Below are positions 32,546 through 44,800 of a stretch of 64,000 nucleotides of DNA, piece by piece. Each line of letters opens with the position of its first letter. Position 1 is the stretch's first letter. Under the pieces are notes generated by a model, which searched no databases, was not told the origin of the DNA, and worked only from the letters and a program-made list of their open reading frames with translations. The position numbers were made by a program, and so were the translations under genes. Origin of the DNA: Daphnia pulex (lineage: Eukaryota; Arthropoda; Branchiopoda; Diplostraca; Daphniidae); contig NC_060020.1 in NCBI RefSeq assembly GCF_021134715.1, positions 8,184,001 to 8,248,000 of the forward strand, given 5' to 3'.

Positions 32546-33769
32546 CTATTTAATTAAGTTTTTAAAAATTTCATTTAAATCAATATTCTTCAAATCCTGC
32601 AGAACATCCATTCCTATTATATTATTTTGAACTTTTTCAGTTTCTCTCAAAACAATTATTTCATATGTACGTTCATATATAGTAACAGTACAAAAACCTT
32701 TATCAGCTATTTTTTTTAAGGTAGCATCCACAACTCGATTAATAGATTTTCTTAATCCTGGTTTCCCTATTTCCTCCCACGTTTTTTCTGTGATTACTGT
32801 TATTTGTGACCCAGTATCGATTTGGGCTTTAATTGTGAATCCATTGATATTCAAGTTCAAGGTTGGGGTTTCAGCATATGTTCCTACTTCTTTAAGACTT
32901 TCTTGCTCAATTTTTTCAGTGAAAACTTTTTGGTTCCAATCAACGTTGTGGATAGCTGCTAGCCAACTTCGTCCAACAATATTATTTACCATATTGTCCG
33001 AAACATACAATGGTAAAAAGTAGTTCGTGTTTTCATAGACAACTCTGGCCATGAACACACCCTTTATCTTCAAACACTCCCCACTCATCGCCTCAAACGA
33101 GTAACCTTTTACTTGAGTTAATGGTGGCTTTCCGATCCGCTTCCATTCTTGCTTTGTAAGAAATGATGCGGGACTCCCCGAGTCAATTAGCATTTGAACT
33201 GGTTTTCCTCTAACGACAAACTCGTCACACGGTTGATTGTGCTGGTTTGTTGTTTGTTTTCCCGGGAAAATATTTTTAAAAAATGTTTTTATCGTTTTCA
33301 TTATGTTAGTCGTTTTGTCTGTTTCGTCTGTTTGCAGTTTTTTCGTGCAGTGGTTCGTACCGTACGAACGAATTGTACGTTTTCTGTTGAAATCTATATC
33401 CGGCTGAATTGCTGCCGGGCTCCGGCTCCCTGTTAGGCCTAATACGTTTGCAATCGGCTCATAACAACAGGAAATATTCAACACAAAATCTTCTGGTTGC
33501 GACGAAGTCTCTGGTGGTTTGAACTTGTCGCAATCGCTCCGCTCCTCGGCTATATTTTTTGAAAGCTCGAAGGAAAGGAGTCTTTTTTTTTTAATGTCAT
33601 CATGCTCGGTCTGGGAAGTTGTGGATTTGGTGCATTCCGGTTGCTCTCCTCCAACAAACAGTGCAAAGAGTAAATCCCAAAACAATCGAATTGCTATGAA
33701 TATCCCTGTCAGGAAATACATACCTTGGAGAGAAAACACTGGAAAATGCATCAAATTGATGTACAACAT
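32546..33769 (-). CDS. Membrane-anchored protein with two tandem retropepsin domains (407 aa)
   Basis: Single exon. Residues about 16-40 form one hydrophobic span ('GMYFLTGIFIAIRLFWDLLF'), followed by a polar linker to about residue 180. Domain 1 has 'VRGKPVQMLIDSGSPASFLT' (catalytic DSG at 196-198) and 'NNIVGRSWL' (263-270). Domain 2 has 'INGFTIKAQIDTGSQITVIT' (DTG at 318-320) and 'NNIIGMDVL' (382-390). Each is about 100 residues, the size of a retropepsin monomer, so the chain could fold as a single-chain pseudo-dimer. No gag zinc knuckle, reverse transcriptase or integrase is adjacent and no LTRs are visible, which favours a domesticated or single-gene protease over an intact retroelement. 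A TATA box lies 52 bp upstream. Confidence 0.75.
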   Translation of the reverse strand: MLYINLMHFPVFSLQGMYFLTGIFIAIRLFWDLLFALFVGGEQPECTKSTTSQTEHDDIKKKRLLSFELSKNIAEERSDCDKFKPPETSSQPEDFVLNISCCYEPIANVLGLTGSRSPAAIQPDIDFNRKRTIRSYGTNHCTKKLQTDETDKTTNIMKTIKTFFKNIFPGKQTTNQHNQPCDEFVVRGKPVQMLIDSGSPASFLTKQEWKRIGKPPLTQVKGYSFEAMSGECLKIKGVFMARVVYENTNYFLPLYVSDNMVNNIVGRSWLAAIHNVDWNQKVFTEKIEQESLKEVGTYAETPTLNLNINGFTIKAQIDTGSQITVITEKTWEEIGKPGLRKSINRVVDATLKKIADKGFCTVTIYERTYEIIVLRETEKVQNNIIGMDVLQDLKNIDLNEIFKNLIK

Positions 33770-33817
33770 TCTGAAGTTTTAGTAGAATATTATCTTTTTA
33801 AGCAGGTGATCACACCT

Positions 33818-33826
33818 CCTTATATA
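33818..33826 (-). promoter_or_regulatory. TATA box of the tandem retropepsin gene
   Basis: Minus strand TATATAAGG, about 50 bp upstream of the ATG at 33769. Spacing fits a short 5' UTR. Confidence 0.6.
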
Positions 33827-35690
33827 GACTCTTAAAAAATGCTGGAATGAGCAGACACCGATCAAGCATCTTTTTAACTGAAATTTTCAATTTGTAATGG
33901 CCCAATCGTGTCGGTTTTCGTGAATTTGGGATTAGTAATATTATTCCCATTATGTTCAGATAAAATTGTTACTCAGAAATTAATATAAGGAACGCTAAAA
34001 CTCCAAATGACACCCTTCATTTATAGCTCTCGTTAACTATATAAGTATGGTGCGATCGGTGCGTGCATACGTATGACGCGCCGTTTACGAATTACGACAG
34101 GCAAAAAAATGTAAAAAACATCTAGTGGTCGTTTTCGAAACTATACATTAACGTTAATCGAAAATGCTACGCCACCTAGCAGAAAACCTTTTAAATAAAA
34201 ATTTTAAAAATTTCTTGGCGCTCAAGCCTTGAAAAAATGAAGCCTTGCCATACTGAGTACGGTATTTACATTTTCCTCAATGTACTTTTAGGATGATGTT
34301 GCGATTTCATGCGACGCTTAAAACTCCGCTTATTTTTTAAATGCTGCTGAAAAAATTACAACGAATGAGAACATAGTTTGCAGGGCATACTTACCTGGAA
34401 AAAACATACAGCAGATTTTTTTTCAATACCAAAGGTCAAAAATCTTTTCGAGGATCAAGAATCAGTTAACAGCTGAAAAGGTCATTGGATATAAAACCAG
34501 GTTTGATTGTTTCCATATGCAGCAAAACTATGTCAATTTTATTCAGAGAAAAACAACCAAGGTAAAAACACGTCGATTACTATTGTCTGATCCATTGCGT
34601 TTTATTCAAACTGCACAGTATGTTGAACAAAGGGAAATTCACAGTTGTAATGAAGGTGAAAGAAAACAGTACTATAAATACACATTAATACACACACGTA
34701 TGGTGAGTCAACACATATATAGACAAGTGAAAATAGTTTTGAACGCTAAAGAAAAAAGAACAGTTTCTCGCAAAGAGCTCAACACGCTTTTAACAACAAA
34801 CAGCGACCTTATACGCTAGTATTTTTTTTATTGACGCATTAGTTAGAATAAATGCACGCTACTCTTGAACCAGCTGCAAAACTGTCCCCAAAAATCAAGG
34901 CGAACATTTTATATTTATTTAAGGTACACACTTTAAAAAAAATGTTCAGTTAACTTAAATAAGACGTAAGATGATGCTGAAATTAAGCTGTCGGATCTTA
35001 ATAGTATCGCAATCCAATCTTTGGATTGGATTCTCTTTGGCAGAAAAGACGACCTACTCTGTACATTATTATGTAAATCTCATTTATGAAGAGAGAAAAA
35101 ATCGTGAATGAACAACAATCTACAGTGCTCCCTTTCGGGAAACAAATTATTATAATCATAATTTCAGTATCAATCTTTTGTATCCTCAGTACAATGGTAA
35201 CTAGTTTTCCCAATAAGCTACGGGGGGTTATATGCTGTTGTATACACGAGAACACGAGTGAATACATCGAGGAAACTCATTACAAACATCACAGCACAAA
35301 TTGTTGCTTGATAACATTCACGTGTACACTTATGCGATCATTTCCCAGATTTTGGTAGCACTGGTTGAAGGGCCCCCTTATAATTTACACCTCTCCAACT
35401 CCCGATCAATTGCAAAGACGACCACTAAGGGCATCACACACATTTTAACGTAACGCCCAATTTATGTTTAGAGAAAGAATGAAACTGCAGTCGATTTTGA
35501 AATTCAAGACGAAAGCGATTCTGTTAAAATTTTTGCCATCGGATGTGAACAACAGATTACGGTACTTCAAACCTCATGAACCAGAATTTCGTAATAGTTA
35601 TCAGTTTGACGATTAAAAAAAAAAAGCCCATTATGTTGTTTTTATATCCCAGAAGACATTCAAATCGATTTGACACGTTGCATTGTTAAT
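33827..35690. other. Mostly non-coding; second copy of a dispersed repeat and two unsupported reading frames
   Basis: 34,170-34,347 is a diverged copy of 24,123-24,300. Reading frames at 34,517-34,819 (100 aa, basic, begins just after an AG acceptor-like CAG) and near 35,475-35,570 ('AVDFEIQDESDSVKIFAIGC') might be exon relics; neither has a partner exon. Presumed 3' side of the large receptor gene at the right end. Confidence 0.4.
34170..34347. repeat. Dispersed repeat, copy B
   Basis: It shares CGCCACCTAGCAGAAAA, TTTCTTGGCGCTCAAGCC and a terminal AATGCTGC with 24,123-24,300, in the same order and direction, about 10 kb apart. Confidence 0.8.
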
Positions 35691-35849
35691 CTAGAGTCGC
35701 GTTTCACGAGTTGGTCGAACTGGAAGTCCTTGCGCCTGAGCTTTCTTTTCTGACGCTTGTAGAATACTAGCCTTCTTGTAGTAAGTTGGCCCGTAATCTT
35801 TGTCATCGACGTCGGCATAGACTAGGTCAGACAGGATCGGCTTAAACGG
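35691..35849 (-). other. Alternative last exon of the Ig receptor, ending ETRL
   Basis: After acceptor CTGTAG it reads 'PFKPILSDLVYADVDDKDYG', 'PTYYKKASILQASEKKAQAQ' and ends 'RPTRETRL' and stop, a class I PDZ-ligand pattern (T-x-L). It is in frame with the donor at 36042 and with the 36808 donor if the 36347 exon is skipped. Confidence 0.6.
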
Positions 35850-38800
35850 CTACAGAGAATAAAACAGTACTTAGAATATGTCGATTATTCGTTCAGTCGA
35901 AAAAGTTGCTATTTTTTTTAAATTGCAGTTTTTCTCTTTTGTGAAAAGTATGACTTGAAGACCTTGAATGTTAGGCATTTCTCGAGAATAGAAAGTGTTT
36001 AAAAGAGTAATACAAACCTTACGTTGTGATTAGACCTGAACCTCTTGGCCTCCACTCATAAACTGCAGTACAGCGTACTCGGTCGGAGACATTTCATTCT
36101 GGTTGGGTTGCAACGGGGTGGCACGGGCAATAGACAAATCGGCGTAAACGATGCTGCCGGTTGGTTGATGGGATGCGTGATTAGTGAAAGCGGGGAAACG
36201 GGGCGACGACGCGTGATGTGTTTGCTGTTTGGGAGGATCGTAGGTGGAGGTATGAACTGGAGCCAGCGGCCGGGGTGTCCAGGCCTGTTGCTGCAGCTGT
36301 GGATCAGTCATGCTCGTGCTCTCCGTCGAGTTGATCAACGGGTTCGTCTATCGGATGATGTTAATCCACAAACACACAAAAGACTATCAAAACTCGGCAT
36401 GCGACTCGATCATTTGATCAAATTTGTCATTGGCATTTTAAATAGTCTTCACAGGGAAAAGGCCGCTAAACAGAGACCTACTAGCCTACTAATTTACAGT
36501 TACATCCGCACATTTGTAACATGATGTCAAAATTGTTGGCAGGTTCAACTCGAGAGTGGTATGTATTCTTTTAAACTTTTGAGATAGCGAACCACTCACG
36601 TTTAATAAAGACTACAGCGTCGGCAAAATATATGACGCCAGGCTCCAGCTGAATCCGCACAAGATGCATGCACAGAGTTAAGACGTCGGAAGAGAAAGAA
36701 ATGAAATTTTAACGTAACAAGTCATGCCCGCTTGAATGCAGAGAAATGATTAATAAGAAGAACAATCAAGCACCTCAAAAGTGGACACCTTTCAGCGCCA
36801 TCATTACCTGCATGAACTGGTCTGCGTTATCTTGATGTTCTTGGCTCGTCTGCACTTGGGAATTCTTAAGCGGGGCCGGCATATTTTGGTAGGCGTGACG
36901 CTTCAGTGTATGAAAACGAGGTGCAGGCACGGGAATGGAGAGCTGCTGCTGTTCATGCTGCAGATTTTCTTCGTGCGACGTCACCGCATGCAGTGGCAAG
37001 GTAATCGTTTCCGCATTTTCGGATGGCTGGCATGCAAATTCAGCCGAATCGTTACCACCCGGTGCGGAGGAAGGAACGGCACGGGGCACCCGAAGTGAGC
37101 GAAAGCGCAAGCCAGCATCTGCCGCTTTAGGCTTATGAAGCGAGTTAAGAAGCGAATTCCGACCACGACCCTGTGGGCCGTGAGGAGTGGCCGATAGGCT
37201 GTCGTTCGCACTGACCACTTCCGAAATAGTTCGATTAGTGCTCCGTGCCGATCCGTAGCCGGAAGAAGGAGTGTGACTCATTTGACTGGAGGGGCGGCTG
37301 GCAAAGTCCTGAACGAATAGCCACATACCGACACAGGCAATGCAGAGTCAGACAAATAAACAAAAGTTTTAAAATTCAAGCAGACATGCGAGACACCAAA
37401 ACACCGTGCATTCAAACTTCGGCTGTTTACTCTAAATATTATGCAATATGGACAAACAATAAACTAATTTGTGAGTTCTGTAATTACTCTCCTTGAATAA
37501 GAAATCGTGACAATAACCCTCGAGTCTCTTGTCTCAGGACTCGTGTATTAGAATAATAGTAAACTCGGACTCACTTTGTTGGGAGCAGTTTGAAGCCCGT
37601 GGAAGGGAAGGTTCTCGTAGAAAGCTTTACTGTTTTCTGGAAGACCATCGTTACCACTTTTGGTAGACGGCCCAGTCGCCGCAACAGCTAAAAGATTCAG
37701 AAAAATATTTCATAAACGGAAATCAACATCATTTTCATTTTATTAAGGCTCTATTTTATAGAAAAATAATTATCCTTAATTTTATAATGAAAAAAATCAA
37801 TTCAAATTCTACGATACATACAGAGATTTGAGACGATTAAAAAAACATTGACTATCCGTTCAGTATAGAAAACAAATGACGCTCGATGCCAAGAAATTCA
37901 AAGGGCAAAGTATTCAAGTTCAAAGGGAAAATCGAGCTGTTTGTGCTTTCGTGCAATACAGACTGAGGGTCTTACCTGGAGTGGAAGAAGAAGGCAGATT
38001 GCCATCCGGCTTCTTCCTCTTTCTAGTTGAGGTTCCGCTCTCTTGGTTGGAGACTGCTAGGGCATGATGCAGGAACCAAGACAGCAGGTGCGAACCCAAA
38101 GCAAAAGTCAAAAGGTGTGCGCCGCAACAGATACCAAACGACACACATACGATGCCAGGATCAGGAATAGGTAGCAGAGCAAATAGTAATATGGAAACAA
38201 ACAAAATTGTGTGTCACTTTTTTGTTACGATACAAAATCATTATCAGATGGGATGGTGGTGTAAGCGGAGTTAGTAACCTACCTGCTGCTGATGTGTTGG
38301 TCCGATCCGCTTCGGTGACTAACTGCTGTTGGGATTCCACAGGAATCAGAGGTCTGGGACGACAAGGTCCTTTGACACAGATGACTGAACGGGTACTTTC
38401 GCTTCCGGAATCCGTCGCCTGGATCCCGCCTCCAGAATCACTGTCCCCGCCCCCTCGTCGTTTTTGAGTATCTCGCAACGTTTCGTAATAGGGATTGCCC
38501 GTTTCGACTACCTGACAATCGGCAGGTTTATCTGATCTGGGATGATTTGCTAGCGAACCAGTTGAATCAGATCGCGATCTGCTTTTGTTGGAACTGGACG
38601 CATCAGCCTGCTGGTCGCCCGGTGAAAGTAGCACGGAACCGGAAGCCGCCAACGTAAGACTGTTGGTACCGTTGACGTGCACCTGAACTCCGGGTCGTAG
38701 TGGCCACTTATGCTGATGTACTTGTTGAATGACTGTTCCCGGCTGTAAGGTCATAGTTGATCCTCCTTCCGGACTGGGGTTTTTTTTTTTTTTCGTAATT

Positions 38801-41800
38801 TGTTTCGTTTTTTGGGTGCAGGTTTCATGCAGGTTCATAAGGCGAGCACCAAGGGGGAAAGGTGATCCATGCGAGAATACATGAAAAAAGGACAAAAAAA
38901 TGGCAGAAAGTGAACAAAAAGCTTGTGACTTTGTTGGTTGTGTGCATTTTAGGTAAAATGAGATTGACTAATGACAAGGAAGGCATGTTCTAGACTAGCA
39001 GAAATTAAATTTGAGAAAAAAGTCGAATGAAAAGCTAGAATAGTCGCCAGGCCTTTCATCCATTCAATAACTGAGGATGTGGCCTATTTCGTCTTCTGTC
39101 GCATTTCAATCAGAAAGGATTGGCGCAGTCCACATCTGTCAAGTTTACTTGTTCATATTATTATCTTAACTATTGAAATTGCTGGGTTTGCTAGGCTTAA
39201 AAGTGTATTCTTTCCTGTAAATCGAAAATATGGTATGCTGAATGCACCAAAAAAGGAAAATCAATTTAAAAAAAATCAAAATCGATACATTTTCTTTTTT
39301 TTAAATATCATTAATATCATAGGACGCCCGTATAAAATAAAAATGTAATAGCAAGATATTTTGATTCTTTGACAACAGTTTGTCTCTCATATACCGGAAT
39401 AACGAAAGGGAAACGAATTGATTTTGTTGTTAAATTTCAAAACTGATAGGATTTCAAATGATAATATAAATGAAGTTGTAAGCATCAGGCCTGTGTAGCA
39501 CACACGTGAAATGGAACGAAACCAATCACCTTCTTTTATTCTTCGCAATTTCAATTATTGAATTATTTCTGCAGTTCTCAAGTATTTAATATATATACTA
39601 AACAAGTTTTCCTATTATTATTCTGGTATTATGCGTATAACAGCAAGGAACGACAAAACGGAAATATTGCTTGAATGAGGAAAGGAGAGGGAAAATTAAA
39701 AACACTAGGTTTCACTTTACAATTTCTAAATCGGAAATGCGGGACGTATCGCAATGGATAATCGCCATACTGCTGGTGATCAGGTATTGAAAAAAAATGC
39801 ACAACGAACACCCTGTTCGCAACTAAAACCAACATACACATTTAACACTCAATAGATCCCCAATCGTTACCGGATTACTCGTCCGCTAGGCGACGGAAGC
39901 GCTAAATCAATTAATGAATAGGAGAAGGAAAAGTGACAAAATTGTGGCATTTTTTTTTTGTTTCTAAAATTTAAAAATTTTCAACACTTTTTCATAGTGC
40001 ACACGCATATGCAGAATTGCTCACGGTCCTGGTTTGGCGTACACATTGATAATAAAACGGGCAGAACGGCTGGAAAAATATAAAAGAAATATGGGAACAC
40101 CATGTTTTAATATTACTCGAGAGATCAAACAAGATGTCTCAGGTCCGACAATAATTAATAACTACTTTGACATCTATGCCAAATATCCCTAGTTCACTTG
40201 CAAATTGCAATTCTGTCAACTCAATCTGACGAATTTTTCAAATCTAATGTAGTTGCAATTCTTATTAAAATAAGCTATCCTACTATACGAAAGTATCGCA
40301 CGAGTGGATTTTTTAGGTTTTCTTTGAAACACTTCCTGCATTTTTTTTCAAAATCGAATCGAATTCTTCGAATCCTTATAAAACTAATTTTTACTGTTTC
40401 GATGATACATATTATAGGAGCCAGCACTGAAGGGAAAAAATCCCCTTTGTGCATTACGTAACTCGATAGAAGAAAGATTGCTCAGGAATAAAAGCGATAA
40501 ACTTTGAAAGTGCTTCATTTGAACATTAAAAGAAGAGTAAGAGAAGGAAAAAAAATAATAATGTTGATGACTTACTTTTCACGTTGTTCCATGGAACTGG
40601 CAGGGTTATCTGAACAACAACAAGCGTGTGCAGTGTTTGTAAAATATTTGGGAGTTCGGGGTTTTATTTTTTAATAGAAAAAGGTGGGAAAAAATAATAA
40701 AAATGACAAATAGTTAGTGACGAATCAACGCAAGCAAAACAGATCTACAAAAAGCTTCAAACACATTCCGTATTTTAAATCAAAGCTTTGATTCTACAGT
40801 AGAATATAACGATAGCAATGATGTAGCAATATGCAGTCTATGACAGAAATACTTCATGGACTCTTGCAGTTCCATTTTTCGCATAATTGCTGATTATTTT
40901 ACTTTATTGTAAACTATATATCAATGTATGGCAGAACGGATATTCGTAGGACAGACAAAATAGACTATAAGTGAGTCGAAAAAGAAAGGACTTACATTTA
41001 TCGTCGGCGCGCTGTCTTCGGCAAATGACGAGTAACACAATACAGACGACGAGGATGACGACGATGGCAGCGGCGATAATGGCGATGATAATGATGTTCT
41101 CGTCACCCAGCTTCGCCAATAACCCACCTGCGTTGGAAGATAGGGAAAAAATTGTGACTAATGGAGACATAAATCCTTATCGAGCACGGTATGATAAATC
41201 CATTTGTCTGTATATAAGGCTTCCGTTGGACAGCACGCGATGGATTTCTAATGGCGTTGCGTGTCACATGGTTCAACAAAAGAAAAATCGTCTCTTTCGG
41301 TTTGGCAACTCGACATTTTTCTTTCCTCTCATTTTTTTTCTGGAACGGAAGTTAACATTCGGTTCATACAAAATGTTTCAAACAAAAAATTACCTTCGAC
41401 GTTAATCTCGCAGGGGGTTGCAAGGCCGACCGAGTTGTTCACGTAACAATAGTAAACGCCACTGACGGGAGGTGGTCCGTCAATTGTCAGAATACTTTGC
41501 AAGCCCATGTGAACAATGTCCGTGGTCAACGTAGAGTTGTTCAGCATCCAAGTGAAGTCAACCAGTTTGGGATTGGCCTTGACTTCGCATATCAGCCTGG
41601 TCTTGCCTTCCATTTCGCGTAAAGTGATTGAACACTCCGGTTTGTCTGCACATAATAAAACGCACAATATTCAATGATTATATGACTTGGTAGAAACGAA
41701 AGTTACGTCCTATAATGCTTAAATGAGTTGGGGAAATAAAATGGATGATCGATTGGACGAATCGAGTATTAAGTCTACTATGAAACAAGCAGAGGATTCT

Positions 41801-44800
41801 TCCTTGTGACGCAAAACGATTGAGGAAAAAACGATTATCTCACAAACGACATTGATGAAGGCTTTGGCGCTGCTGTTGCCGTGCTGATTGTGGGCCACAC
41901 ACGAGTATTCGCCCGTCTTATCACGGCTCAGACCGTAATCAAGTGCCAGACGTTGCCCGTTGCCAATGATCTGGTGGTTGTACTGCCAGTAGTAATTGGC
42001 CAACGGATAGGAGAACGCCGAGCACTCCAAGTGACCGGCTATTGAGCCTTCTTCCACTTCGATCGTTGGGCGGTCAATTACTGTGTTTGTCGGTGCATCT
42101 GCAATAATGTAATTAACAACGTAATTCAATGAGCTTTTAAGCAGTCAAATTAAAACCGTCTCGACTTACATTCAACCGTGAAAAAGGTTGTGCTAGAGAC
42201 ACCATCGCCCACCACGTTGTCTGTGGAAGTGCAAGTGTAATTCGCAGTGTCAACTATCGGATCCAGTTTCGCCTGACTCCACATCCGCATGTTGAAAGAC
42301 AGCGTCGACTTGACCGACTGGTGCTGATTAAACTGTTGCGCATTAAAAAATAAAATAATTATTCATTCCAATAACCAGCAGTTACAATGTGAGCAACTAA
42401 CTAACTAACATCCACGTTTCAAAGGAATTCAATAAGTTTTTTTTTTTTACTTTGACGTTTTCCGGCACGAAACTATCGACGATAGTGTACATGGGTGATT
42501 CTCGGATGGGCAATCCGTTGCGGAACCAATCGATCTGACAGAGCGGGTAACACTCAACGCGACACGATAATTTGGTAGCGTCGGCAGCATCAGAGAGGGC
42601 GCCTGATGTTGGCGGAAGTCGCTCAATAAACGTTGGCCCAGCTGTGAGATACGCACGAGCAAAGCAAAGATCATTAGTTGACTATGTTATCGAGTTGTAC
42701 CGGCGATATAGTATAGGCCTAACGTTTATTGGGATAAATCACTCACCGTAGACCTCGACTTCGACAGTGGCCGTCTCGCCCTCGCCGGCCTCGTTGACTG
42801 GTGTACACGAGTAGTTGGCTTGATAATTCAGCGTCACTTGGCTGACATTCCATTGGGCATCGCTAATCTCTGGAATGACGTGTCCGTTGCGCGTCCATCT
42901 GTACTGTGTCACAGCCGGCTGGCCAACGTCCGAGACCCCGCACGTTAAAGTCATGGGCTCGTCTTTCACGACCACATCAGGCTCGAAGATAAGTGTCGTA
43001 TTACCCGGAGGATCTGTCACGTTAAAAAGGCCGTTTAATGAGGCAACACCATATTCAATTGGCATTTCTTAATTGACGAATGCAGAGGAATAGATTGCAA
43101 AGTTGCTGCCGTGCTGTGGCAGATTCTTACAGTAAATGACGAGAGTCTCGACATCGGACGAAGGTCCCCATCCAGCGGCGTTCATACCCTCGCAAGAGTA
43201 ATTCCCTTGGAAGGAGCGGCCGACATACTCGAGAAGTAACTTGCTGGGATCCACGTCACACAAATCTTCGTCGTACATGGAAAATGCAGTGATCGTCTCG
43301 TTGACTGGACAATCGGGCAACTCTTTGAGAAGTTCACCGTCCAGATACCAACGAACTCCCAGCAGGACCGGTGGGTACCCATTGACCACCTGGTTAATCA
43401 TATTCCGTCAGTCGTACTTTCATTCAATATTTATTAAAAATTTAGATTTGTAATTAGGGGGAAAATTAAATACCTGGCAATTAAGTGTAACGTTGGGACG
43501 TTCTAATTCGTTGACCGGTAGTTCGGGTTCCATGGTCAAACGCACTTCCGCAGGATCTAAATTTAAATTTTATTAATTTTTTTGTTATGTAAAAAATTTT
43601 TACTTTATTACTAACAAGTAATTTGATGACGCTATGCAAATGTAAACATCAACTGACTTGCAAAGTTAACACAATATAATACCATGTCAACAAATAGGAG
43701 TAGAAGAGATACAATATTACAAACAAGGGTCAAACATTGCCTGCAATAAAACAGATGTTTGATTTAGTGTGTACGTACATTGGACGGAAATGAAGGCCAC
43801 GTTCTCCGACTGGCCAGTGCCGACGGCATTGGTAAGGCGACAGGAATAGGCCCCGGCGTCATCTCTCGTCGCTTTTTTCAGGAGAAGTGCCGGTTGGTCG
43901 ACTGTGGCACCTTCGTATTTATGGGGGCCATCGATAATAATTTCGACGTCATCCTTGAACCACTGGACGGACGTCAGGGTGACCGGATTGGCATCGTATG
44001 TACAAAAAATGAGTACGTCCATTGTTTCGTTGACAGTTACGTTTTCTGGCGAAACGGCCACCATAGGAGCATCTGAAATTCCGCCGAGAATATATTCAAC
44101 GTATAAATATAATAAGGTATTCTCCTCAACACGAAATGCGGTGCTGGGGTAAGGGTCAAAGTCTTACATTCAACTCTGAGGAGTTGGGATGCTTGCACTG
44201 GTTTCTGGTGCAAATCATCGGTGACTGTGTTGCCAGCCCGGCACGTGATGTAACGGCGATGGTCATGGCGATTGAGCGTGAAGATCAGTCGACTTTTGGT
44301 GCTAAAAGTTCCGTCCGCCTACAAAGTGACAATTGGATGAAAAATCTTCGATTGTTTCTTATCAAACGTTTCTCGCCAAAATGCCACACTTCAAGCAAGA
44401 CAGTCAACACAGGCATCACAAATAATGATCTATTACTAAGCATCAGTAATCGGCAAGCGCTGTGTCATTAGAGTCTGAGGATCTGGTCAGTTTCACATTT
44501 GGCTACAGACTGAAACTACTATTTGATTATTACAGGTACCAAGTTAGTTGGGGAAAACGGCTGTAGGCAACATGCTGTCACTCTGGGCTCTCACTCTCTT
44601 TTCTCTCTCTCTAAAAATCAATTCCTTTACATACTTGCTCCTCCACCTCCGCTTCCTCTTCCGGCTGATGGGTAAACGCCGCCAAACGAGTTCGCGAAAT
44701 AAATGCACAAAAACAATATGAAAATCGAGAAATCACAAAAGGGGGAGAGCACGACGTCAGAAACAAATTCGTCGACGCCTTTATACTGCACGCCAGCAGG

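Noticed and set aside
34517..34819. 100-aa basic frame on the plus strand
   Set aside because: It begins next to an acceptor-like CAG but has no upstream exon and no recognisable motif.
35086..35358. 90-codon frame with a hydrophobic stretch
   Set aside because: The hydrophobic run comes from an ATA/ATT-rich sequence; no gene signals around it.
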